Of a stretch of 64,000 nt of DNA, positions 25,401 to 37,491 are shown in pieces (position 1 is the stretch's first letter; each line of letters begins with the position of its first letter). The notes beneath the pieces were generated by a model. The model saw nothing but the letters and a program-made list of their open reading frames with translations, was not told the DNA's origin and made no database searches. The stretch lies in contig JAMXBB010000002.1 in assembly GCA_024138015.1 (NCBI GenBank), positions 7,930,301 through 7,994,300 on the forward strand, given 5' to 3'. The translations under genes and the position numbers were made by a program. The stretch comes from Lumnitzera littorea. Its lineage: Eukaryota; Streptophyta; Magnoliopsida; Myrtales; Combretaceae.

Positions 25401-28140
25401 CGCATCTTATTTGTGGTAATGGTTGGCTAGCTAATTGATTACTCGAGTCCAGTCCGATTCCACTGATACAAAAATGATGTTCCCACTCTTGGCGAAGTTA
25501 ACCAAGGCACAGAACGGCCTTTTCCATGGGCTTCCCCTTGAAGGGATCACGAATTATTTCCTCGCAAAGAGTCAAACACAGACACAGCTTACTGTAAAAA
25601 GCAATAAGGTCTTAGGATACATATGCCATCAGCGGAATCACATGTACATGGAGCAGTCATTTCTTAGTAGGCACCAAATTATGCCACCCAAATTTATAGT
25701 TTATATTTATTTTAATTGACTAACATAAATAATCTTCATTAAATTATAAGTCGAGAAAGTTTCAATAATACTAATATATCACGTATCTTGATAATTGATA
25801 AATAAATATAAAAAAAAATACTAATATATAAACTTATTAACCTTTTATTATCAATATATATTTAAATATCGTTAATGTTTATCCTCCTCAACAATACACC
25901 AAACATATTACTCTTATTTCAAATAAGTAAGTGTCAATTTTGGAAACAAAATGGTCAATGCAGCCGGTGACAAAGCCACATCCTGTGTGCTCAATTTCGT
26001 AGTAAACAGGTCATTATACGTATGATTCGACATTTAATGTTTAATTGACATTGAAGTTCGTCCAACCTAAATGTAGACCAGCCTACCCTACAGACATTCT
26101 AGTATTTTACTTATTTCTAAGATGACTTTTGAATTGGTGTTTGTCGATTTCTTTGGAGGAAATTCATACGTAAAGAGGTGATCATATAGTCAAACCCTAG
26201 GATATAGTCTAAAATTGAAGTTTGAACCAGAAAAATGAAGACGTTTCAATCTGGGAAATTTGCCGGTAGTTTCTTGTGTTGTTGTCTTTTTCATCATGTT
26301 TGAATTAATCCTTTTTTTTTTAATAAAAATATTGATTACGTATTAAGTGAATACGTTATGTGCAATTACTTATAAAATTTTGATATAGGCAACACGTACA
26401 TAATATTAATATACGTGTGAAAATTATAGTTTATCTACAATTATTATATACATAGACTTAGGTGTAATATATAATTCTATATTTTTTTCATCGTCTCCAT
26501 AATGATAACTTTTTTACTATTTTATTTAAGTATTAGGCAAACTAACATACAATATAGTATGCACATTAATACGAATACGATACAAGTCATAAACTTTTCT
26601 AAAATACAGAATTTTAATAAGACGTAAAGGAAATACAGATTAAAAGATAACGATAAGATATAATTAAAAGCAAGACAAATCAAACGTTAAATTTTATTTA
26701 AGCATGCTAATTGATCAAACCGCGCCAAACTTAGGAGGAGTTTCTATAACTTTTCTTCTCGTCTAACCATTATGAGTTGTTCTATCTCCCTCATGCAGAT
26801 AAGATGTAGTCCATGAGATTAAATTTCAATTTTTTTTTTTTCAGATATAATGACAAATTAGACATTGATGTTTTGCTTTTGCCCACATAAGAGAGAAGCA
26901 ACACGATATTTTGGAATTCTTTTGCATTAGGTTTTCTATGTGATGTCCAGAGCGAGGATAATTTTTTCAATTTTTCTTCTATAGGGTTATTTTAACCTAA
27001 GAAAATATATACTTTAATCTGACAAAATGTCTTGTCTCATAAATTAAAAGATTTTGTGGTGTAATCTAATATCCTATATATAACTTATAAGTTGCAATGA
27101 GGATTTATAATAAATTCATACAAGGTCGTCTTTTTATGCTGAACGTGCAAACTTGCGAGTATTTTTGTATACATAACGTTTTTGTATTATGCATATGTGA
27201 AGAAGGAAAAATATTAAACATAGTTAAAAGGAAATAGGATCGATTCAAGGGGTTGGGATTAGGTTTAAGTCCATTTAGAGCCATGCTCTAATCTAGGTAT
27301 GTCCTATTTGAAAGATGACATGATTTCTCTTATATGAATAACCCTTAAGTATAAATATTCTCATACAAAAAATAATATAATCTTATAGAAGGGGTGATAA
27401 TAGATAGCATAGAATATATATGACTAAAGTGTCAATAAGTTAAATCAATGCATAGGTTGCTTAAGATTTATTCAAAGAATTTATCTAGAGCCCAGAGTGA
27501 TCTTAAAAAGTTGATGCATGATACTAAACTTCAAATTTAAATTACAGAATCAAAACTCGAGCTTAATACCGTTCACCTCAGTGCAATTCATTCATTTTTC
27601 ACATGCATGTCTTGTCATGGAGACGTTTAAATCAGTTGAGATATTACCCAACAGATATTATGGGTTACTAGATCATTAATAACTTGAGACGCCTTGATTA
27701 TTTCAAAATGTGAGGCTCACAGTATTATAAATTTTAGTAATAAGTGGAACAATATTGTTCAAAACCTTGTTACACGCTCAACTTCTCACCACAAAATTCC
27801 ACGTCAAAATCATATGTGATGGATACATAATATTGTGATTGTCCTTATTAATTGAACCGTAGCTAGGTGTGCCAGCTTTTTGGCATATTCTGCACGGCGT
27901 CCACTTGATTTCACTGGCGATTTAGACCGTAGAAAGTTCATGGCCTGGGCTCAGAATGTCCTCTTAACACAATTATCTCGTCTTTGGCGTCTCGAGAGTT
28001 GTGGAGACCAATGAATGCAATGGGAGTTCCATTGTGTTTATTAATGAAGTTGGGTAAAGCATGTCAAGCAGCATATTCATTAACGGTGAGATATGAATTG
28101 AAAGTAAACTCTCAAGGCAAGAAACCAATAAGATGACATG
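25401..28140. other. Intergenic DNA with a slightly GC-richer patch
   Basis: A more even-composition patch at ~25435-25690 holds a 94-codon plus-strand open frame (MITRVQSDST...). I do not recognise the peptide, and it lacks obvious splice or family features, so I do not call it a gene. Another patch at ~27860-28010 ('ctggcgatttagaccgtaga') also matches nothing I know. The rest is AT-rich. Confidence 0.3.
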
Positions 28141-28530
28141 AGACTCTTTTTTTTTTTATTGGAAATGTATTCATAACAAACGAAACAACAACCACAAGTT
28201 CATAAACATGTAACAAACATGAACTCAACACAAACTAGCCTATGTTTACTGCTACTACAGTAGGAAAAACACGGGCTCTACAGCCTTCGTTATGTTTAAC
28301 AAGAGCCATAGAGAGAAAGAAAGGTAACTAGTCTATGAAAAACACTGGGGACGAATGCTGCAATCCTTGTGGACCTACTTATAGGGTCGAACTGGCCCGA
28401 ATTGCAAATTCACATGCTGGTTTCAGGCTAAATTATGATCAGTTCAGTCGGCTCGGTGATTTAAAAGTTAATTTATCGACTCTCGAGCTGTTTATTTTGG
28501 GTTTTTTTATAAACCAATAAAATTAATAAT
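28141..28530 (-). other. Possible retroposed transcript end (minus strand)
   Basis: On the minus strand the segment ends in ...TTTCCAATAAAAAAAAAA (complement of 28148-28167), a polyadenylation-like signal running into an A-tract, as left by reverse-transcribed RNA. Upstream (28200-28480) is more complex than its surroundings but has no protein I recognise. It could be a SINE, LINE tail or processed pseudogene fragment. Confidence 0.25.
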
Positions 28531-31300
28531 TTCTAAATTCTTATTAATTTTCTAAATTAGTGTTTTTCTAAATAATTTTCAATCCTTTTTTGCACTTGGA
28601 TTTCATTCTAGAAATTATTGTACAACATAAGGTGTACATTTGCGTAACATAACATAGAATTATTATCTAATCGATTGAATTACTGTAGATAAATAAAATA
28701 CAACATCACTATTAACAGTAAATCATTCTAATACATTGTAAAAATCTGATCGATTGAAATATAATGGTTAAGTGGAAATATGAAATGAAATATCATCCAC
28801 TTTTAGTGGTTCTTATTAGTTGAAACGATTACTATAAAAGTTTAGTATTGGAGAATATAGGGGTGGAGGGAATTTTTTTTTTTGTTGATTTTACGGTCGT
28901 CCCGAAAATGCCTACGTATCTGCTAGTTGAAATCAGACCATTGTAGTTTGGTTTGGATATTTAGAAAACTTTTAGTGTATTGGTCAATTTTAAATTAGGT
29001 AAAAAAAAAAATCCAAATATACGTGATTATTTAGTTTAATTTTTTCGAAGAAGAACAATTTCATTGGGTCATAATTTGAAAAATCATAAGATTGGATCAC
29101 TACTTTTAGAAAAACCATACTATTTAGTTTTTCTGAATAATTGCAAAAAAGGATTTTTTTTTTTATGTGATAAAACTTTTTTCAAATGAACAAAAAGAAA
29201 ACTTACTATGCATCTCCTTGTGGTGGTTGTTTATATTTGGGAGTGAAACCCACAGCTGAGTTTAAGCTTCTATCAGATCTGTTCCAATCACTGAAGTACT
29301 TATCCTCCTCCCTTAATGTCCTAAACGGTTCCTATTGTCACAAGCCGTCTTGTATCAGTCTGCTATGCAAGCGCTTACTTCAAAGTTGACAATAGATAGG
29401 GAGGTTTGTTAATCGTTGAAGATGAGGCCTGCTACACTAAACACTTGCTTGACAACGTCCGTTGATGTTAAAGCAACGAGTACTTCATGAGCAATGCAAG
29501 ATAGAAGTAAATGGTCTCTTGTATGTCTCTATTATTACTCCAAGATATTGAATTTCTTGATAAAGATATTTTCAGAAAAATTGAAATTCGTATTTGTGTA
29601 ATGTTGTTGCTCAGACAATGGCCCTTCAGATTATTACCTCTTCAATTTTTGCACCAACAACTACTTACCTATGAATGAGTAATGCCATTTGTTTTTGCTG
29701 AATGTAGTGTGGTCATTTCGATGCTTAAGTCAGTAGACAAGAATGTGAATGGTAAAGTAAAGAGGTTAAGAGTTATTAGATGCCTCTTACAGAGTTTCTT
29801 TCCTATATTTATAGGAGATTGTCGTGTCTAAAGGAGTAGTTATTGGAATAACTGTTGAAAAACATGGAAGCTTATTAATTAGACACCTTTCCTGAAATAT
29901 AGAAAGAGTAAGCGGTTATGTGATATAACTGTGCTTGTGATAACTGTTCGTACTATGAACTTAAATTCAAATTAGGAGTAGATGTATTACTCGATGAGGA
30001 GCTGAAAATATAGATTTCCCGACCTATTGATAGCTGAATGGATGAGTAAGATAGATGGATGGAAATTGAATATCAACACCATTCCTTGTTAGGTAAAGAA
30101 GAAGAGGTTGATGATTGGTCACCTTATTGACTTTGGTAGCGGTCTAACATCTCCTTTATGTCGGTTGTCGTTGCAGACACTTCTTGCTATGCTTCTAAGT
30201 TGTATATATCTTAGGAATCTGTTAGATCTTCAATATAACCATAATAAGTTTTCAAATACATCAATAGTATTTCCGCTTTATAACGATGATCTAGAATAGT
30301 TGTTATAAGATAAATACGGAAAATGTATTTATAATAAGATAACCACTTCAACGCCATATTATATATACATGCGTGCAGGTTTAGGTTCTCACGAGCTTAA
30401 AGTAACCCGTTAAGTATACCGATTGCTGACATAATAAATAAGTATATACTAGGCTTGTAAACCCATGAGAAAGTCTTAATAGCATCATAAAAAACTTTCA
30501 AAACCTTCAATAACTAGATACATATATCCTAATTATTGGGGAAAATGTAAACCTCACACATGTTATATATTGCGAAGTCATATAACAGTTCATTATAAGG
30601 AATGGTGCTATATAATAACTTATATATGGAGTTCCAGTGACGTTACACATCCATCTTAAATTTTCGAAGCCTTTTTTGGACTCCATGCAAAAGTTCCTTT
30701 ACTTTTTGTGAAGGGACAACCTATTTGTTATTATCTTAACTACATTCTTAATTAGAGTTATATTATCCTGCAAAGTTGTAACGTTATTCTAAACACACAA
30801 GTTAAGAATATGACATGTACAATGTATATGAAATACACCCCTTCCTCTCCCTTCTCTACCCCCTAACATAGGTTGACAATAATTTTGTAGATCAGATATT
30901 GAGGCCGTGTTGGCATTTACATTGTCAAAATTGATGGAAAATTTTTTTCTAACTAATCTATACTTGTTTAGGATTTCTTATATAATTTTATAGATATTTT
31001 ACACAGTGTGGTGTTCGTTAAATATCTTTAGAGCTAATAGTCATTTATTAAATTACTAGTTATCTTCTATCTAGTGAATAGTTACTCATGTAAGAATTAT
31101 TACGAGAAGGATCCATCCATATGTCTATACATATGGACACAAACGTATTGAGTGAAGCGAACTTACTTATGAGCTCCTGTTTAGCTTTATAGTAGAGCTC
31201 TTATGTAGCTTGAGTTAATGTGCTATAACTAAGCTATCGTGAGCTGAGGTTAAATGTCTTCCACTCATAGCGGCTTTGCCACTTTAATGTACCTAAGTTG
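28531..31300. other. AT-rich intergenic DNA, no gene seen
   Basis: Only short frames (e.g. 29186-29389, 30108-30299), none recognisable. There is a small palindrome 'cctatatttatagg' at ~29804-29817. From ~31130 the text becomes less AT-rich (31180-31290, 'gagctcctgtttagc'), which may mark the start of the mobile element that follows. Confidence 0.35.
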
Positions 31301-34026
31301 AATGATAGGTGCATATAGGCCAAGTACTGCACCAAGTTATACTTGTACCTCTTTTAATCTTACCTTATCAATACTTGTCTAGACAAATTGCTGCTTTAGG
31401 CAATTTGTTACTACATCCTATCTATCCCCACTTCCTCGAGATACTTCAACCTCAAGTTCCAATTGAAGGTGTTGTATTTCTCTCCCATTTTTCAACCATA
31501 ATTCACTTTGCAGTAATTGCAAAATTCCCTCAAGTTCCCTTTCTCATATGTACCTTTACAATAATGCGTAGTAAAAATATTAGATTTACTAGGTTTATGA
31601 GGCTTACGAACCTAAGGGTATTAAACTGCCAAGGGCAAGTCGTCCCATATGTTACTCGTCTATTTCGAGAATCATTTCTATCTTGTCATCTTTATCTTCA
31701 ACACAAAATAGAAATTATTTATCAAGTAAGTATATGGAAATATTTTGGTTAATGAAATGGTTCAGTGAAGTGGAATAAAGAATTATGCTTCGAGCCTTGT
31801 AGTTATTAAAAGAAATATTTATTTAAGAGTGTTTCACAATTGCGAAATGTGAAGGCAAAATAATTGGAACGTTTGAATATTTTTGTAAAGGAGTAATAAC
31901 TTCTATACCCTCTAATTTATATGCAACTCAACAGGTTTGTACAACTGGTTTAAAATTTGAAAATTTGAAATGAAACCATTTTGAAGTCGCAATTTTTTAA
32001 TTCTTCAAATTTTAGATGCTCCACCTATACCGACATCTGAAACTTTTTTTTTAGCATAAAATGCACTAAACCATTTAAAATGTCTGACTACTTCACACTT
32101 AATTTAAATTTCAATTTGACATTTGACCTTTCTGCAATTACAATTGATTGAGGAAATGCACGTAGAATTATTATGGCATGGAGACAAAGGCAAAGCTCTA
32201 AAAAGCCACCAACGTGAAAGAGAAGTTTGAATGGCCAAAAAGGGACATGCGAACAAAGGGGTTAGAATAATTGTGTTTGGGGGGACGGGGAGGGGGGAGG
32301 GGGTGCGTAGTGGTAGTGGTGGGGATGAAGATAGAAAAAGTGAGGTAGAAGAAAAAGTAGGTTAGAGAATTTAGAAGAGGGGGTACCCTTGCAGAACGTG
32401 GGTTAGTGTTCCTTTATGTATGTGTTTTTTTTTTTTTTAAATAAGATACAAGCGATTCCTAATTGTGAATCTTATAAGACAGTTATCTACTGATATACTT
32501 ATTACGATATGATGGTAAGGAATGTTGATCACAAATAGTTATTTAAGGATTCAAGTTTAAAGGAGTCTGGAGATAAGTACTAATTTCAATAAAGGACTTT
32601 TATTTGATCTTAGTTGAATAATAATAAATATGAATAAACGGATTGGTTGATGAGTACAATTATTGTAGGATATATATATATAAATGGATGAAATGCAACT
32701 ACAATAATGATATTGAGGTGTTCATTCCCTATAAGTCAGAAACTAATAGATGGAAATAGATTTTAGGTGATTAAGAGTATTATTACCCGTTAGTTTGGAA
32801 TTTATATTGGGGGAAGGATATTAATCTAAAAAGACCGTAAGATATAATTAAAGTGGAATTTAGAAGGAAAGCTATTGATGGTAGATGATGAGAAGTTTGT
32901 TGATATTTACAAGTAAGAGATTGAGGAAAATACCAATAAGTATTAGATATACTAGTAACATACAAATATTCAAATGTATTTCCGAAGATTAGTTTGTAGA
33001 TATTTGAACTTTAGGGTTAATTTAAGCTCGGATTGAACATATGGTGGAAATTTTGTATTTGATGTTGAAAATGAGATATTAGGAGTTAAAGGGGTGGCTG
33101 TATTTTTCTGGAATAATATCATATTGGAATAATATCAATATAGGATTAGTGTATAGATTGTATTCATAGAATTGGGAGAATTGTATGCATGCCAACTATA
33201 TATGAAAACGCTTGCTGTGATAACTATCAATAGCATGTTGATATATAAAGTGTCTATGGATAGCATTAAGGAAGCTCAATAATCATAAGCGGTATGCTAC
33301 AATTGAAGAAAAGTGACTTTTGGACAAGATAATATTTCTTTTATTAAACAAGTAATAATTGAAGAAGGAATTTCTATGCATATTGAAAATGTTGAATTAG
33401 AGATCGAAGGAAAATCCATTAAGGTAACCCAACGTATGAGGAAGTTATGAAGCTATAATACATTTCATATGAGTAGTTGTAATAGGTAATCTAATAGAGA
33501 AATGGCAAGTCTGAGGCGAACAATCCATTGTTGTCGGTCTTGTGTCTTGTTAACCCTATCAGTGTAATCTGTCATGTCGTGTTGTGTCAAGTAATAAGTC
33601 CTTGTCAATATTGTCTCTTTTGTTGAATTTGTTAGTCAAGAGTCATATTTATTCTTATCAAGTCAAATATAATCGATCTATAATGTCAACTATCTCATTT
33701 GAATCCAAAATGGAGAAAAGTTAAGATTTGCCAAATCCACTTCTGTTGATCCTATGCTAAGTTGTATGAAGAACAAATGAGAAGCTATGATAGCAGTATA
33801 GTTGTTATGAGTAGAAGATTATGGATGGGAAGAAAGGTAATGACATGAGATGAACTTAGAACTAGTGATAATCATAAGTAAAATCTAGGAATCGGTAAAC
33901 CAAACAAAGAATTTGTGAGGTTATAAAACTAAGTCATAAGATAGTATAAGCAACTAGAGGATTTTGGTAATAAAATAAGGCATGAGTGATATTAAAGTAC
34001 AGAATACAAAGAAGGAAAATAAGATT

Positions 34027-37000
34027 TGTCACGTCCCGAAGCGGCAGAGTCGTAACAGCCCCACCGTGTAAACCATCATAAGATAGAAGTTGGCCTTACA
34101 ACCGCTATCTTAGACCTGACCTACACAAGGTGTCAACAACTAACCCGCTTTAAAGTAAACAGTTTATAATTTAAATAAATCATTTATCTAAGAAAGTGAG
34201 GAAATATATATATGCTATAATTCAGCTTTTGTAATTAAAGTTTACAATATTTCTTTGTGATATATTTTCTAGTTATTACAATATTCGGAAATGAAAAATT
34301 CTAAAGTAAAAGCTTAAACCTTAAAAATATATATTTATTCTTCATATGTTTTTCCTCATTCCTTAGGATCCAGCAGTTGCTAGCTCCAGAGTAGTGGTTT
34401 GCCGCTTCTTAGCCAGCACCTACACGACGTCTATAGGGATGTGAGCAACCACAGCTTAGTAAGTTAGGATGGAGGACTTAAAACCATACCAAAAACACAA
34501 CAATGGTTTTCAATCACTTATTAGGTGCAATGCATGTGCAAGCAAATGCCATCGCACGACGTTGTCTGGCCCGTCGTGAGATTAAAGAAATTGCGCCCGC
34601 TCTAATCCGGGTTGAGGAGTTGCCATTAATGCAGCAGCTCACGACCAAACCTAGGCTTGTGCAATGGAGACCTCGCTCCTCCCACGATACCTTCAAACCA
34701 TTGATTTCACCCTCGCCGCGACCTCCTCTCCTGTCATTTAGTTCAGCTAAGGATGAAGAAGGGACCATTTTGCAATTCTGTGCTATCCCTTCCGAAGGGG
34801 TCGATATTTAGCCGGAGAGTCCTAAGTTCCCTTAACGGGTTGCCATGCATGTCCGATTATGATTACTGGTCGTATATTTGATTAAATCCAGTTTAAAGTG
34901 ATTAATCATGTCATACCAATCATACAATACATGTTAGAGCAACAAACAGAATCATAGTATCACCCATAATCAAGCACATACACACATCTAACTATCTAAC
35001 AAGCACAACCAAGCATAATCTTAAGCCTCCAAAATATAGCATCGTATTAATCCCAACTTACCTCGACTCCTCATTCACTCACTCGAGGTCCGATTTGCTC
35101 AGGCCATCGCCGATCATCCCTATAACACAAACGTGGTTTCAGCTTTTCGTATAACTATTATAGGTTCGTTTTATCCTATAATGCTTATTGTTAGGTTTTG
35201 TTTAAGGTTTAATATGCCTAATTATCTAGGTATTAAGTCTTTTACAATTATTCTAGGTTTGGGGTTAGGTTCAGGTTCGGTTTTCGCATCGATTTCTAAA
35301 TTAGGTTTTAGTTCGATTTCTAAGTAATGTTTTAGATTCCAACCCTAGAAATCCGTTTCAAACCATAATGTGAAATTAATCACATTACTTCCCGATCTCC
35401 TAAATACCATTATTACCCCTAGTCAGTATTTATTTTACCCAATACACTTAAATCTATATTAGTGTACTGAATTTACTCCTAATGTGAGAAATTTTTATAT
35501 TTTTCATATAATTACATAAATTCAAGTTTCTTATTAGACTTATTATATATCCCTATTATTTATATAATATCAATTTTTATCTTAATATTTTTTATTTATG
35601 ATATTTTCAAAAATTACATATTATGCATTATTGCCTATTATGTACATAATGCATTTCTAATATTTCTATCACTTTAATTACCATCCCTAAATATCAATTA
35701 TCATTTCAAAATGTCTAAATTCATCCTAAATCAGATTTTACTCCTAATTTCCCTAATTTACAAAATTAACTTAAAGTTAACTATTTTTCCCTATTAATCA
35801 TTTACTACATAATTAACCTAATAATTACATCTAACACCCTAAATGCTACAAGTATCATACTCCATCAGATTTCAACATCCTAAAACATATAATTATTCAC
35901 TAAATCAGTAATTAATCATTTAATTACTTAATTAACCCTAAATTACCCATTTTATGCCTCATTTTAGAGCTTAAAAATTTCGAAAATTAATTTTTGAAAA
36001 CGGGCTTCATAGCACTGTTCTATATCATCTAAGTAATCTACACAAAAATTTTTGGGCTCAAAACTACACTCCTAAGGTCATTTATTTCTAAACCGAAACA
36101 TGTTCGGTTTTGCATGATTTCTTAAGGATCCTATATCATGAGATATAGTTTCATCAAAATAATATTTTTCCTACAAACTACATACAAAAATATTTCAGAA
36201 TAACAAAATTCATAATTTTCTAATAATATTTACTATTTTTACAAAATTACACAAGAATCGGGCTGAAAATTGAACTCACCGATTTGGGTGGCTCCGGCCA
36301 CCGCCAGCTGTCGTGGCCTTGTCGGCCCGCCTGGGCGCTGCCACCACCGTGTAGTGGTGGTGGCCGTCCACTCCCAGCTGCTCGTCTGGTGTGGGTTCCC
36401 TTTGAAAGCCTTAATTGCACAGTTTTTTTTAAATTTTTTTCTAAACCGAATTTTTCTCTTAATTTTCGCCTCTCCCTAATTTTCTTTGATTTGTAATTGT
36501 CCAAATGAGCTTCTGAATTTTTCTTGCTATTTATAGAGCTTTAGTGTAATTATTGTGTATTAAATTGGATAAGACAATTGCCTTATCCCTTAATTTTTGG
36601 TTTTTGTGTTGTCTTAATTTAATTGGCCGAATTTTTTCTTATTTTTCCCAGCTGCCACGACCCAAGTCTGGATCATTCCTGATTTTTTTTATGATTTTTC
36701 CTTAATTAATTATGAATTTTCTTTAAGTATTTTATATTATTTTAGCACATTTCGCGTATTTTAAGTAATTACGCGTATTTATACCTACATGTAAATTCAT
36801 ATATGATACAAATAAATATTCCTAAATATCATTTAGGTCATTCTATTATTTTTAGTATACATATAATTTATCTCTTGCGATTCGTTACTTATCGGAATGC
36901 ATTTTACGCATTTTCGATAAATAACGAGTTATATATTTAAAATTTGAAATTTTTATAGTCTTTTATTTTATTGCTTATTTTCTTAAATTCAAACTTACGG

Positions 37001-37099
37001 GATCATTTTTTCTAATATTTTTAACTTTACCTTATAATTTAGATTTGATCGGATTTTTCAGCCGATCGAAATCTTGAGTGACTAGTTGTAGGGTTTACA
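34027..37099 (-). mobile_element. Solo LTR (copy L4, minus orientation), 3073 bp
   Basis: TGTCACGTCC...GGTTTACA, with a 4/5 target duplication AGATT (34022-34026) / GGATT (37100-37104). It aligns with L2 end to end and with L5 in reverse. Shared blocks include 'gagtcgtaacagcc', 'gatgaagaagggac', 'tacatctaac.ccctaaatgctac' and the GC-rich 36275-36400 segment. Open frames on both strands (34503-34811, 36247-36504) are shadows of this non-coding LTR. No internal region is attached. Confidence 0.8.
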
Positions 37100-37473
37100 G
37101 GATTGAGAAATTGAAAGATAAATGAAGAGGTTAAGCAAATGTTCAAATAGAGAAGGTTTGGAAACTTAATTAGAAGACTACTCATAAGCTATGGTTTGGT
37201 AGAATGGAAGATGGATTTCAAAATTATGAAATAACTCACAAAAATACTAGATAATTAGGTTTAGAAGTTAAAGAAGTTGAGAGATGGAATAGGTAAAAGT
37301 ACAATGAGAAAAAGGTTTAGACTTAGAAGTTATAGTAGAACTTAATGTAGTGAAGACGAAGTATTACTTGTGGTTTATTCGATTTTTAGAATAGTAAGAG
37401 AATATAAGCTGTTAATCTTAGTTAAGTGAGTAATACGTAAATATACAGTAATTTGAGGACGAAACTATTGTAA

Positions 37474-37485
37474 GGGGGGGGGGGG
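37474..37485 (+). promoter_or_regulatory. Polypurine tract with G12 run
   Basis: TAA followed by twelve G, 6 bases before the LTR start at 37492 and just after 'gaggacgaaac'. In gypsy elements this purine tract primes plus-strand DNA synthesis. It fixes the orientation of the neighbouring LTR as plus strand, and so of all related LTRs in the window. Confidence 0.65.
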
Positions 37486-37491
37486 TATGGG

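Larger units (their letters stand above)
31301..37491 (+). mobile_element. Degraded internal part of a Ty3/gypsy-like element, interrupted by LTR L4
   Basis: With 34027-37099 removed, 31.3-34.0 kb joins 37100-37491, which ends in a gypsy-style 3' terminus: 'ttgaggacgaaactattg', then AAGG and a long G run, then an LTR. A GAGGACGAA phrase just before the polypurine tract is characteristic of plant Ty3/gypsy 3' ends. The coding part is badly decayed. The longest frame (31309-31752, 147 codons, Pro/Gln-rich stretches such as QPQVPIEG) might be a gag remnant but shows no diagnostic motif. I found no protease, reverse transcriptase, RNase H or integrase motif and no 5' LTR, so the 5' limit is arbitrary. 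Confidence 0.4.

Noticed and set aside
25435..25719. 94-codon plus-strand open frame
   Set aside because: No recognisable domain and no splice or partner exon evidence; a frame of this size can occur by chance in 64 kb.
31309..31752. 147-codon plus-strand open frame
   Set aside because: Longest frame after the ATPase, but it has no family motif, mixed hydrophobic content and lies in a decayed mobile element. At most a gag remnant; not called as a gene.
34503..36504. Several open frames on both strands
   Set aside because: All lie inside LTR L4. Equivalent positions in L2 and L5 do not keep the frames, so they are shadows of non-coding repeat.
37474..37485. G12 run as a G-quadruplex motif
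   Set aside because: It is a single G run at the position of a retrotransposon polypurine tract; the tract explanation is sufficient.
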